Shown: positions 12,209 through 23,650 of the stretch, piece by piece
Numbering within the stretch: position 1 is the first letter of the stretch
Layout of the letters: every line of letters begins with the position of its first letter
DNA from: Zerene cesonia
Lineage: Eukaryota; Arthropoda; Insecta; Lepidoptera; Pieridae
DNA: 64,000 nt
NCBI RefSeq assembly: GCF_012273895.1
Contig: NC_052128.1
Coordinates: forward strand, 992,001 to 1,056,000
Direction of reading: 5' to 3'
Translations under genes and position numbers: made by a program
Notes under the pieces: model-generated
The model's database searches: none
Told to the model about the DNA's origin: nothing
What the model saw: the letters and a program-made list of their open reading frames with translations, nothing else

Positions 12209-12420
12209 GACCGCCTCCTTGGTACAGTGGGTAATGCGTGAGCGTAGAACTGAGAGGTCCTAGATTCGATTCCCGGTGGGGACGCATAAAAAAAATAATG
12301 TCGCGGTCTGGCAGGACACAGAAGACTGATCACCTACTTGTCAAAAAAAAAGGAAAATTGATCAGTGAAACAGATGTACATCATCTGCCCCATACCCCAG
12401 CAGCGGATACGGGACTTATA
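12209..12420 (+). mobile_element. tRNA-derived SINE, family S1 (copy b)
   Basis: Full head with CCTTGGTACAGTGGGTAATG and GATTCGATTCCCGGTGGGG, and a body through CATCTGCCCCATACCCCAG. It is diverged from the copy at 54255. No target duplication is obvious. Confidence 0.82.
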
Positions 12421-12451
12421 TCTTTAAAAAATTATGTATATTGCGTATGAG

Positions 12452-12619
12452 CAGTGGCGTAGCTAGAGGGACAAGGGCCCTGGTGCATAGGGAAAGAATC
12501 GGGCCCTCCTCCCCTCTTTCCGCCTTCCTCCCCTCTTTCAAAGCTGAGATTAGAGGGCCCCTTGAGCTCCGGGGGCCTGGTGCACTGCACCACCTGGCCC
12601 TATGATAGCCACGCCACTG
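12452..12619. mobile_element. hAT-type MITE with 8-bp target duplication
   Basis: A 168-bp non-coding element has terminal inverted repeats CAGTGGCGTAGCTA (left) and CAGTGGCGTGGCTA (right end, reverse complemented), 13 of 14 identical. It is flanked on both sides by CGTATGAG (12444-12451 and 12620-12627), an exact 8-bp duplication as in hAT transposition. The inside is GC-rich with GGGCCC runs. It has no transposase. Confidence 0.88.
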
Positions 12620-12910
12620 CGTATGAGCCGTACCCCACAAAAGGTCAAAGAACTTTTTGGTGTACAATAAAAGTCATTGAAATTCGTCAAAATCTCTTAA
12701 CAACCAGCGTATTAAGTGAAACAAGATTGAAATCAAACCTGGGACACGTGTAAGAACACAACACCCGTTATCATACGAACGTATTGGATTCCCTTCATAG
12801 AACTCAAGTGCAGCTCCTACGCCGTGTATTTTAGGAATTTTTATTAATATACCCTCAGTAAATTCAATAAACATTATTGGATTGAGATTACATGTAATCT
12901 ATGGACACAA

Positions 12911-13079
12911 TCGTACTAAAATATTAGAAACGCGATTTTTTAGATATGGATGTGATACTCTTTCACGTAAAAACTACAGAATGGAGTTTTGATGCAATTT
13001 TACAAGCTTAGCTTTAGTATCAGAAATAGTTGAGCTATATTAATACTTGTGTTCGTCCGAAACCGCGAGGCGCAGCTAG
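12911..13079 (+). mobile_element. Lep1-type Helitron (diverged, shortened)
   Basis: Begins TCGTACTAAAATATTAGAAA, has CTCTTTCACGTAAAAACTAC, and ends CGAGGCGCAGCTAG followed by T. The middle is shortened and the hairpin weakened. Confidence 0.65.
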
Positions 13080-13096
13080 TGTATAATATTTATGTA

Positions 13097-13220
13097 CTAC
13101 AAAAGAGGTAATTCCAAATTCAATAATGGGACCAAATGACAACAAATTCTATCAGGTTATAGAATCAGAAACCAGAATCAAGTCAATCGGTTGAAACCCA
13201 CTTAGCTATCGAGTAACTCT
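13097..13220 (+). repeat. Dispersed repeat X (copy 2)
   Basis: Matches 4088-4215 in the same order: GAGGTAATTCCAAATTCAAT, GGGACCAAATGACAACAA, CTATCAGGTT, CAATCGGTTGAAAC. It again follows a Helitron end by a few tens of bases. Confidence 0.55.
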
Positions 13221-13286
13221 ACAAAAACCTTCTTCGTTCGGATAAAACGTAATGAAAAAGATAACTTTTACTTTGCTGTCATAAAG

Positions 13287-13450
13287 TTTTTTTTTTTTAT
13301 GTCACAGTCGGCAATGGAGCTGGTGGGTCGCCTGATGGTAAGCGCCGCCCGCCGCCACGGCCCATGAAAATTTGTAGAGGCATAAGGAAATTGCAGACCT
13401 TACGCCTCTACAAATGGATTGCCGACTTTTTGGAAAGGGAAGTGCTTATT
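13287..13450 (-). mobile_element. SINE-like retroelement with internal hairpin
   Basis: On the minus strand it ends in CCATCAGGCGACCCACCAG and a run of A (poly-T at 13287-13298), the same tail as family T, but the upstream body differs. Arms at 13371-13387 and 13398-13414 form a 17-bp hairpin (16 of 17 paired) around a 10-base loop. The shared tail implies the same LINE machinery with a different head. Confidence 0.65.
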
Positions 13451-13677
13451 AAATTGACCGAAATTCATACATTTGAAGCTATCGCCGCATAGCGTGTACC
13501 TGCCACTCACCAGGCGATGCATTATCCCCGGTTATTACTTGAAATTGAAGTGAAAATATGAAATTGCAATTTTAAAATGATTCCCGTTATACACGTTGGT
13601 ATTCAATATCAAAATGCGAGCTTGTTTATTAAAGTTTTCGTTTGCTTAAAATAGCACTTCTATTATAATATTTTATT

Positions 13678-13740
13678 GTGGTAGTCGAGCACGCTTCGGC
13701 ACGAATTGGACCAGCTCGCACCGGGGAAGTACCACACCCG
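13678..13740 (+). mobile_element. Family T SINE, 5' fragment
   Basis: GTAGTCGAGCACGCTTCGGC through GGGGAAGTACCACACC matches the first 60 bases of 4411-4741 and then stops abruptly at a GTTCG-rich tract. Confidence 0.7.
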
Positions 13741-13778
13741 GTGAGTTCGGTTCGGAGTTCGGTTCGGTTTCGGAGTAT
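13741..13778. repeat. GTTCG-rich microsatellite
   Basis: Imperfect short repeats of the type GTTCGGTTCGGA lie directly at the broken edge of the SINE fragment. Confidence 0.6.
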
Positions 13779-14087
13779 TAATAAAACGCTGATAGGATGA
13801 AATCAGGTGTTTTTGGTAAGTAAATAAATATGCATCAATTTAAAAACATCCTAGTATAGTATTATGTTGTGTCATCCACTTGTTTTACCTATGTGTTAGT
13901 ATTATCAATAACTAAACATACATACAGCACAATAAAAATGGAGTAAGATCACTCCCTAAAAATTTTAATAAAAATGTTAAAATTTTTATTGTCAACCTAT
14001 ATCCCATATCCTTTCACCACTGAGATTTCATTCGATTCGTTCATGCATTCATTGAGATTAAGCATAAATTTTTACATTAAAATATAA

Positions 14088-14186
14088 CTAGCTTGGACCC
14101 GCGGTTTTACCTACAATAGTTGCTGAACGCAAGATGAGGACCAAGGGGACAAAGAAATTCATCAGATTTATATTATTAGTACAGGA
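14088..14186 (-). mobile_element. Lep1-type Helitron (internally deleted)
   Basis: CTAG at 14088-14091 followed by ACCCGCGGTTTTACC gives the tail. The other end reads TCCTGTACTAATAATATAAA on the minus strand. Only about 99 bases remain. Confidence 0.5.
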
Positions 14187-14590
14187 TTTCTTCTTGTTTT
14201 CGAGACTAGTTGTTGCAAAATTAATATACTACGTCTACTAGGTATATCGTAACATGTACGATGCAATAATTATGCAACGAAGCATGAATTTATTCCCACG
14301 ACTTACAAACGCATCACGCCATAGCCGCTTGATTACACGATTGTCGATTCTATTACAAGCCATTACGGTGTAATTTGCTAACGTCGAATTTGAATGAAAT
14401 GGCTACCGTTCAATTATGATTGATTAAAGTACAAATTATAGTTGCGGAAAAAGTCTTTGTAAAGAAATTGTGAGACATTTTGCATCGACTGCACTGGTAT
14501 TTCTTGTGACCATGGAAATAATTAATCAACGAATGAATTGCATTTTAAACTGTGCATTAATTTTCAAATAGGTATACATATTAGTAATAA

Positions 14591-14886
14591 GCAGTGGTGG
14601 CTCAGTGGTGAGAACCTCGTACTTTGAAATCTATAAGTCGGGGTTCAAGACCGGGCGAGCGTGCAGGAAATAAATTGATTTTTCAATTTGTCTGCACATG
14701 TCGATAACATCACCACTGCTCCAAACGGTGAAGGGAAACATCGTGATGAAACCGGCATGTCCAAGAATCAAAAGTTCAACGACCTGTGATATCTACCAAC
14801 CCGCACTTGGCCAGCGTGGTGGATTATGCCTGAACCCTCATAGGAGGCCTGTGTCCCAGCAGTGGGAACATATATGATGATGATTT
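14591..14886 (+). mobile_element. tRNA-derived SINE, family U (full copy)
   Basis: The tRNA-like head is AGCAGTGGTGGCTCAGTGGT with GGGGTTCAAGACCGGG about 45 bases later. The body contains ACATCGTGATGAAACCGGCA and ends CAGCAGTGGGAACATATATG then ATGATGATG. It is the best copy of a family with at least seven members here. Confidence 0.85.
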
Positions 14887-17800
14887 TGGAGTATTATTAA
14901 AAATCTTAATCCCAAAAACAAAAATTTAGCGACGTAGAAAATCATACGTCATCATTTTTGTTAAATTGATTACAGTCATATTAAACATAGAAATCAGCAT
15001 TGTTCAATACGCCACCAAACGACACAAACTATCAAATCGAACGTATTTTAAAACGATAAAACAAACAAATTACGACAACAATCATTCACCCCTCACAGAT
15101 TCCGGCAACACAGCACAAAAACTCAACACAGAAACAATATAGGAACAAATTGACAAGTGGAAAGAAAAATCTTAACTTTCTCCATACTGGACAAAAACAG
15201 TAAATCAAATAAACATTGTTTTTCAAGTTAATATCGAAGGGACTAGGATACGTGACTCGAATGTGTTGGCCACTATTGTTTGTCAATGGATTTGATTTAC
15301 CTCTTATCGTCAGCGATTTGGGATTACGTTCCTGTGTGAATCGGCATTATTACTACCTATTTGTTGTAAAACCTAAAAAAAAGGAAGGAAGAATGTTTAT
15401 TTAATACCACAGATAATCTTTAGAAACTAATTAGAAAAAAGTGGACTTATAGTTAATCATTGTAGTGTTAATAATGTAACAGATCAGTATTTACTATGAT
15501 TACACTGAGTAGAGAAAACAAGACAGTATCTATATTTAAGCGTACTTAGGTGACCTCTATTGATGTTCTTTTTTATGAATATGTATCCTAAATTAACGTA
15601 TTATGTATAACTCATAGTTGAAGCAAATAGATGTCATATAAATGATCATATATACTCAATTAGATTAGATCATATCAACTCAATTTGGTTAGAAGTGTGA
15701 TCAAAAAAGAAGTAGGAGTAGATAATTAATTTCTAGATATAATATTGAAATGAAATAAAAAACTTAATATCACACTACACCCTACACCCCAAAATTAATG
15801 CAATTATAAAACAAACAGTAGGTAATGTGCAGAGCGGTCTTATCGCTATAAGCGGTCTCTTCCAGACAACTCGTTAGAGTAGGTGTTAAGGTGGAGGTGC
15901 AGTGCAATAATTTTTAACAATCTGCTTACAACAAATAATATAAATATGAATACACATATATACAAACATACATAAATAGTATATATCAACAAGAATATAA
16001 AATATTACATTTTGTCTAAAAAATACAAATCCAGTTTGATTGTTTTCAAACATTATTAGCCAGTATTTTTGTTGAAGAGGTCAGCGACCCAGCTTATAAT
16101 TTTCTGCGCATCATTATATTATGTCTAAAATGCGAATTAAATAGGATTATTATTTAAGAAAAATCTACAAATAAAGCTTAAGGGTTAATGACCTGTATCG
16201 TTTTATAATTTCCTATCAATAATATTTGTCTACAATGAAAGTTCTTGTGATACTCAGCAATTTTTATATTTATCACGCCTAATTTTGGGATCAATGACCT
16301 ATTTCATATACATATTTTATATTGTTGTACCTCTTTACCTTATACCTTATACAGATGTACCTCTTACACCTCTATTGGTATCTCTTAGATACCGAGTGTA
16401 GCGAAAAGGTTAGTAGCCAGGTTCAAGAGTTCAATCTTCGGGGAGAGTTTTAAAATAATATCATAATGCATGTACTGATACATAGACAAAAAGGGGTCTG
16501 AAATATTTCGTCCAACTCCCATGTATCGAGGTTATACGTTCCCTATACATTTTGTATTATCAAAAATATGAGGAATATTACCATTTATATGCTATTTTAA
16601 TATATTTATGCTTACGCGTGCCAAAGAAAGAAAATTCCGTAGCTTTTCTTCAATTAATAAAAGTAAGCATTATTGAACAATTGAACTATAAACTTATACG
16701 TAATTTAATCTATATATTTTAACACTCAACCATTGTAGAATCGTCAGAAAAATTTCACCAATAAAAACGTCCTTAAAACTTTTACAACTGCACCATAAAA
16801 CAGTGACGATCTATCGTAAAATTTTAACACGGGATTTTCATTTTTAACAATAGCGCAAGATTTAGTGGGCGATAGAGAGAGCGAACGAGTGAGCGAATGA
16901 ACGGGTGATGGAGTGACCGATTGAAACATTTTCGCGTGACGAATGCCGGCGTCGAATCGGCAAACTAGACGCAGCCGGCCAAATCCCCTTTGAATTTCCT
17001 AAAGCAATTTGTCATTCACTGATTGATTTAGTTTTATTCGAACTTTGAACGTCTGAACGTATTTCCAGTGATGTCGACGTGTCTCTGTTTTCGTTGAATG
17101 ATTGAGATGTATTTGAACATCGGCTCTTTCGTTATTTTTAGCGCCTTTTTTCTAATTTCAGGTTAGTATTAAGAGTTATCAAATATAGATTATGATGTGA
17201 ACACGAATGTTTCTTTTTTTTTCTTTGAACGCAAAATGGATGTACATAATCATGCGATTGAGTGCGAGGAATTTAGTGCATATATTATTGGTGCATTAAG
17301 GTACGTATATCATTGTAAAATGTAAAGTTACATAATAATTGGAATTTCGTCGTTTTCTACAATTTCAAGGTGACATATACGTACATTAAATTATGAATCC
17401 TATTCTTATGATCAATAAGTACGTGTATGGATTACATATGTATACCCCATACAAGTTCAAACACACTGAAAACTACACTTAAACCCAACTCAAATTGCAA
17501 TCAACTCCGTCAGAATCAGTAAGCATCGCCGAGATCTTAAAGTTTCACGTTTATGCGGCTAAGTAATATCATTGGTCTAGACATTGCATTAGATTTCCCA
17601 GGTAAATCAAATATCAGGCAAGTTGTAATAAGTACCAACTACCTGCAGGAAGCAGGTCTTGACTTGTACATCGTAAAGTAAGGATGTGACGCGGTTGTCG
17701 ATAGATTGTATTTTTTTAATATTTTTATCTATTATACGAAAAAAAATTAATTATTTTTGTAAATCCAAAGAGGTTTAATAGCCTATTTTAAGTGTTAATA

Positions 17801-18179
17801 ATGAATTAAATCTTTACATCTTCTAGGAAGTGTAAATAGTAAATAGTATGACAAATCCGGTTCTTAAACATGGATACGATTAAAAATTTTAATAAAATGA
17901 CATAACATGTCATCATAACTATTGAACTTGGGTTGGTTACATGTCAATGAACATAAAATGGCCCTTTAATATATACATTCATTCACTGTTTTGAGATCAA
18001 TATCGGGACTGACTCGCATTCACGTTTAATTCATAAAATTTTCGTCATCAATAGATAATTTCAATAACAGTTACTGAAACTACAATTATCTATAGGTAGA
18101 GATAAATTATTACATTTAATAAATTCAATTACCTATCATATTTGCCAATAGACAATATAAGTAATAGAAAATAAAGTAG
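14887..18179. other. Mostly unique AT-rich DNA, no gene seen
   Basis: A weak tRNA-like patch lies near 16390-16440 (GAGTTCAATCTTCGGGG). About 16860-16920 is a degenerate run of GAGCGAA/GTGAGCG units. All frames longer than 60 codons lack family features. Confidence 0.45.
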
Positions 18180-18242
18180 TAAATATAAAATTCCAATAGT
18201 AGATACTATATGATAGCAGATACTATTGGAATTTTATATTTA
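18180..18242. repeat. Perfect 22-bp inverted repeat (hairpin)
   Basis: Arms at 18180-18201 and 18221-18242 are exact reverse complements (left arm begins TAAATATAAAATTCC) around a 19-base spacer. A transcript would form a hairpin of miRNA-precursor size, but the arms are very AT-rich. It could equally be the ends of a tiny foldback element. No second copy is present in the window. Confidence 0.8.
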
Positions 18243-18693
18243 TAAAATCTTTTTAAATATGAATTTCCACGAGTTTTTTCAGATGCCCAAACGACCATTC
18301 CGCTCTCTCTAGATAATTATTTATTTATTTTACAAGTTACATGTCATAAAAACAATAGTGTTACTATTTAAAAATTAGTTAAATCGTCCTAAATGTACAC
18401 GATAGAGCCAGCACATCACTAGCCGGACTTAGTTTATGAGCCCCCTCGGGCGCTGCAGCCTGCTCACGATACATATACCTTCTGAAATAATATTCAGGGA
18501 AGTGATCCTGTTTATTTAAAATTAAGTCCTAACAATGGAAACAGTAGTGGGTTAAATAATACATATTATAACAGCTTGAAGCTAGACTTTTTTCGAAGGA
18601 AAAATAACTATTTTTCTGCTGGTATGAATGTAATTATTATATTTTGTATTAACACATTTTTAACACATGAAACTGACCCATTCAAACTCGATT

Positions 18694-18790
18694 TTAATCC
18701 ACTTTAAACAGACAGATTTAATTCAAACTTTGTACACTTATCAACGATCGGTGACAAAGCAATTTCATGAGTTTATCATAATATTATTCT
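18694..18790 (+). repeat. Dispersed repeat P (copy 1)
   Basis: AGATTTAATTCAAACTTTGT then ACACTTATCAACGATCGGTG, followed by GACAAAGCAATTT, recurs at 40095-40185 in the same order. Element class unknown. Confidence 0.55.
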
Positions 18791-19076
18791 GCTTAGGATC
18801 GCCAGGATTTAATAATTACCTTACGTTATATGTGAAAACTGTTTTATGCACACGGCAACATAAAGGTCTCCTTTTGAGCAGATGTAATTCGCATTTTTGT
18901 GTCCATAGTAATTTAGATGCGCTTCGAATGTGTTTTTATTTTATTGTATCACAAATGTTTAACAGGCCATTGAACCTGTCACACCATTCTAAAACAAGCC
19001 AATTGAAACACAATTGAAGCAGTTTTTAGTTAGCAAACTTGGGACCCTGCTCCATAAGCCAGCAAGCTTTTGTATC

Positions 19077-19145
19077 ATTAGGCCTCCCTGGTAATCGAAG
19101 CCCGAACCACACGGTTCTGCGCTTACATAAACCAAGGAGAGGGTT
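19077..19145 (-). mobile_element. Family S1 SINE head, decayed
   Basis: The minus strand reads CTCCTTGGTTTATGTAAGCG then CAGAACCG and GGGCTTCGATTACCAGGG, a diverged match to the S1 head with its B-box. Confidence 0.4.
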
Positions 19146-19827
19146 GAAATAACAACAAACATATGCTCAATAGAACACATAAACCCCCAGTAATCCTAAT
19201 AACATTTTCAGCAAATTACTACACCGTCAAGACTTCGAGCACTAAACAAGTCGAAACTTGTTACCTTCGCAATGCTCCGTATCAATTACGTATATATATT
19301 TCGTCACGTAATTGCATTTCACTCTAAACCTACAGATGTGCCCTAATTCCTAATTGCTATTCACACCTTTGTTTAATGGCCGTCATTTGTAGGAATACCC
19401 ATTTGGATCTGAAATCAAGCACACCTGTTGAGTTTCAAATTTCGGACGATGTTTATAATCCGTTTATTTTATGCAAATTGTATTTAAGGTAATGGTGTCC
19501 TTTGAACGGGGACTGAAGAAACGATATTTGATATTTTTATGATTGCTTTATAACGCAATTATAAATAGATTTTATCTTATTTCATTTGCGTTTTCTGTTA
19601 CATATGTATAACAAATGATTTTATCATCCGCATAAGCGTAGATGAATGAATTTATTTTTAGGATTACGGTTAATTATAATACTATAAAATGTACCTAAAG
19701 TCTGTTTAAAGATATTTAGTTATAGTTTAAACACATGCACAATAAAAATTATTTTGTGTTTTTATTAATTCGTAAATATTTATAGAGAGCAAGAATGAGT
19801 GACTGTCTTATGCAGGTAAGACGCCTG

Positions 19828-20009
19828 TATCCTTTTCTTCACCCTTCCCAGTCCATACCTTTATTCCCGATATCAATCCTTTCCTTATCTCATTACCCCT
19901 AATAAGCGGCAACGCGTTTTCAAAGGCCCTACCAATGCAATTGTCCATGGGCGGTAGTGATCGCTTCCCATCAGTTGAACTAGTTCAGATGCCCGCATTA
20001 TATAAAAAA
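19828..20009 (+). mobile_element. Family T SINE, 3' portion
   Basis: Matches the pyrimidine-rich middle and the tail (GGGCGGTAGTGATCGCTTCC, then CATCAGTTGAACTAG), ending in a short A-run. The head is missing. Confidence 0.65.
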
Positions 20010-20327
20010 CAGGTATCAGAACCTCCGATAAAATTCAGGGTCTGTAGCGGAAAAAGTAATGAAAAGCTATAAAGATAAAACTCTTCACTCGTTACAAGAG
20101 TTTAACTTTGGGGTTATTCAATGTCCGCTTGTAAATTTCCACAGAAAACAATTCTACAATTGTTTCACTTTGCGAAGGTCTCGCCTGAGGACAGGCTGAG
20201 TTGTGAAAGCGGCTCTGTGAAAGAAACTCATGTTCGAAACTTATACATTTTATACGTAGTTCTTTTGTGAATTATATTAGTTGTTTTGGGTTGTGTAATC
20301 TATATATATATATGCATTTTATAATTA

Positions 20328-20516
20328 TCACACTAATATTAGAAATGTGAAAGTGTGTCTGTTTGAATGTTTGCTCGTCAATTACGCTGTAAGTACTGAA
20401 CGGCTATTGAACTATTAGCTGATTTGGGTGACAGGATAGTTTTTATCCCGATTAAATACTATTTTAGGATAAAACAGGAGTCTTAATATCCGAACGGAGC
20501 CAAGATCAGCGTCTAG
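20328..20516 (+). mobile_element. Helitron-like element, TCACACTAATATTA family
   Basis: Begins TCACACTAATATTAGAAATG, contains GATAGTTTTTATCCCG and ATAAAACAGGAGTCTT, and ends AGCGTCTAG followed by T. Three other copies are at 25673, 28468 and 41416. It has the same TC...CTAG architecture as Lep1 but a different body. Confidence 0.75.
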
Positions 20517-20822
20517 TTGTATATAATACAGCAGTAACCAGACCATTCCTGTTAATTAATTATCGTTTAAAAAGATTCTATGCTATGAAGTGCTATGCAA
20601 TGGTTATTATTTTTTCTTCTGTTTGCAACCACGATACCGATTTGACAAAGGGATAAATATAATGATGGAATAATATTAGGTTCAATTAATGGCGTACATT
20701 TTACAAGCAAACAAACTAACTCCTCCAACTTTTATATACAAATATGAGTATATACTTAGTCTGGCCATAAATACTGTTACACTTAATTATAAAAAAATAT
20801 TACATTTGAATTTCGAATCTGT

Positions 20823-21822
20823 NNNNNNNNNNNNNNNNNNNNNNNNNNNNNNNNNNNNNNNNNNNNNNNNNNNNNNNNNNNNNNNNNNNNNNNNNNNNNN
20901 NNNNNNNNNNNNNNNNNNNNNNNNNNNNNNNNNNNNNNNNNNNNNNNNNNNNNNNNNNNNNNNNNNNNNNNNNNNNNNNNNNNNNNNNNNNNNNNNNNNN
21001 NNNNNNNNNNNNNNNNNNNNNNNNNNNNNNNNNNNNNNNNNNNNNNNNNNNNNNNNNNNNNNNNNNNNNNNNNNNNNNNNNNNNNNNNNNNNNNNNNNNN
21101 NNNNNNNNNNNNNNNNNNNNNNNNNNNNNNNNNNNNNNNNNNNNNNNNNNNNNNNNNNNNNNNNNNNNNNNNNNNNNNNNNNNNNNNNNNNNNNNNNNNN
21201 NNNNNNNNNNNNNNNNNNNNNNNNNNNNNNNNNNNNNNNNNNNNNNNNNNNNNNNNNNNNNNNNNNNNNNNNNNNNNNNNNNNNNNNNNNNNNNNNNNNN
21301 NNNNNNNNNNNNNNNNNNNNNNNNNNNNNNNNNNNNNNNNNNNNNNNNNNNNNNNNNNNNNNNNNNNNNNNNNNNNNNNNNNNNNNNNNNNNNNNNNNNN
21401 NNNNNNNNNNNNNNNNNNNNNNNNNNNNNNNNNNNNNNNNNNNNNNNNNNNNNNNNNNNNNNNNNNNNNNNNNNNNNNNNNNNNNNNNNNNNNNNNNNNN
21501 NNNNNNNNNNNNNNNNNNNNNNNNNNNNNNNNNNNNNNNNNNNNNNNNNNNNNNNNNNNNNNNNNNNNNNNNNNNNNNNNNNNNNNNNNNNNNNNNNNNN
21601 NNNNNNNNNNNNNNNNNNNNNNNNNNNNNNNNNNNNNNNNNNNNNNNNNNNNNNNNNNNNNNNNNNNNNNNNNNNNNNNNNNNNNNNNNNNNNNNNNNNN
21701 NNNNNNNNNNNNNNNNNNNNNNNNNNNNNNNNNNNNNNNNNNNNNNNNNNNNNNNNNNNNNNNNNNNNNNNNNNNNNNNNNNNNNNNNNNNNNNNNNNNN
21801 NNNNNNNNNNNNNNNNNNNNNN
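20823..21822. other. Assembly gap of exactly 1000 N
   Basis: Every base is N. The round number suggests a scaffolding placeholder, so the true distance between the flanks is unknown. Long frames that seem to span it on both strands are artefacts. Confidence 0.99.
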
Positions 21823-22120
21823 AGTAATAAATGTTATTTGCAGTTAACAATTTTCTTTTTTCTTTATTACAATATTTATGGCAAGACTAGGTAATTATAG
21901 ATTATTAGTACAGCTTTAGATTATAAGTACACATTGAAAATGATATTGTTTTGACACTGAAAGCATAAGATATAGTCTTTCATACTTATTTCAGCCAATG
22001 TAAAGAATCGACCGAAACTTTATCAATTTAATGCCGCGTGAAATAGAATCTAAGAGAGTCCCATTGTTCGCAATTCATCTATTTCGATAGCGTCTATTGG
22101 AAATATTTACTTTCACGATA

Positions 22121-22179
22121 GTTTTCAACCGACTTGAAACAAAGGAGGTTCTCAATTCGACTGTAATTGTATTGTTTGT
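22121..22179 (+). repeat. Dispersed repeat Q (5' fragment)
   Basis: GTTTTCAACCGACTTGAAAC, then AAAGGAGGTTCTCAATTCGA and CTGTA, is the start of a repeat common in lepidopteran DNA. Longer copies are at 38409 and 43874. Confidence 0.6.
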
Positions 22180-23616
22180 CAAGAACTTTCGAGTGGGTTT
22201 TTAATGATTTCTTTTTCTATTTGAAATCTGGTGTTATCCGTGTACTTACATATCAAATAGGGCACTTTTAAATTAGGTCTAATTCAGACTAGGTGTTTAT
22301 AATATTAGTAGGATAATGCCCTAGCAAACGATATATTGTCAATACGTCTCATTAATTTAAATATAATTTACCATCTATTCTCAGAACTACCAAATGTTTC
22401 ATAACAATCGAAAAAGCCGTTTTGGGGGAGCTTAGCGACAAACACTGTCACAATAATTAAATATACCTACTAGCGATTAAACACAACCTATCTTAGCTGG
22501 CAAATAACATTTAACGAAATATAATGTATTCAGGCTTTGTAAACTAACTTAACAAAATATATAAAGTCAAAATAACCTTCCATCGCAAATTTCGTTCAAA
22601 ACCCTTCACATTACATAGATACATCTTGCCCTTTCCATAGCTTCACCCGAATGGGAAATGTACTGATAAAAACGGTCAAGTGATAAGATGACTGGTGTTT
22701 CGTCAGCTCATAATGCTTTAATGTTATGAGGTGTTTTCTTGTAGTTTATTTTTGGGTGTAACACATCTGATGGTTTGGTACGTGAGAGATATAAATCTTC
22801 GAAAAAATTGTTAAATTTTTTGCAATATTAATAGTTTATATTATGTATTATATTTACTTAATTTCTATTACTTGTATTGCTAAGATATTGCCTTTGTTTA
22901 TAGAATATTTACTTTTAATATATTTTCATTTATACTTAAGTCGTTATAAGCCGTTAGACGTATAAGTATTTTATTAATCAATATATTGTTTGGATTGCAA
23001 TTGCTTTTATTACAAACTCAAAAGGAAGAACTATTTATTTCAACAGTCAAACAATAACATAAAAAATTATACATATATTAAACAGTAATAAAACGTTATG
23101 AGCAGTTGTGTGCACCAAAATGAATCCTCAATATATCTGATGCATAACATCAGTATTAGAGTTTTACATACTCTGAGGCTTATCAAAACATAAACCATAT
23201 ATACTATACATGTACCTATATCTTATGGAATAATCTTAACAACCGAATTATAACACGTAGAATTTAGAGTAAGATTCAATGAACAAAAGCTATGCAATTC
23301 TCATAAACATGTTTCGGCAATTAACAAATACAGCACGATTCTTCCTCTATAATGTGGATCCCAAAAAATACTTAATATCATCTCTCTAATACTTTCACTT
23401 TGAAGCAGTCTGTAGAAGGCATTAGGAGACCATTTATCAGGGAGACAGATCACGCTTTGCTGTGACTAATGTTACGGTCAGGTAAAAACCACTGCTAGAT
23501 TACAGTTAAGCGTTATTTGATGCTTTTCAATTTTGCTGTATTATCTACGTTATAATTTTGACAAAAGAGGTTGGATATAGCGTCTATTTAACAGATGGAA
23601 TAACTTTTACAAATGA

Positions 23617-23650
23617 AGGGCTTTTAACGGATTTAAAACGCGATTTATTC
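23617..23650 (+). mobile_element. Foldback element arm, family F (fragment)
   Basis: CTTTTAACGGATTTAAAACG then CGATTTATTC matches the left arm of the element at 54852-55061. No right arm is found nearby. Confidence 0.45.

Noticed and set aside
12674..12874. 66-codon minus-strand frame of smooth composition
   Set aside because: It has the look of an old lepidopteran repeat, and no homologous protein is recognised.
16390..16440. Possible tRNA-derived head
   Set aside because: Only a loose B-box match, and no second copy in the window.
16744..16929. Degenerate GAGCGAAC/GTGAGCGA run with a 61-codon frame
   Set aside because: Simple-sequence purine-rich DNA; the frame reflects the repeat.
18667..19017. 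116-codon plus-strand frame
   Set aside because: It begins in dispersed repeat P, and its composition matches the AT-rich background.
20689..21894. 401-codon plus-strand frame and 355-codon minus-strand frame
   Set aside because: Both consist almost entirely of N from the assembly gap.
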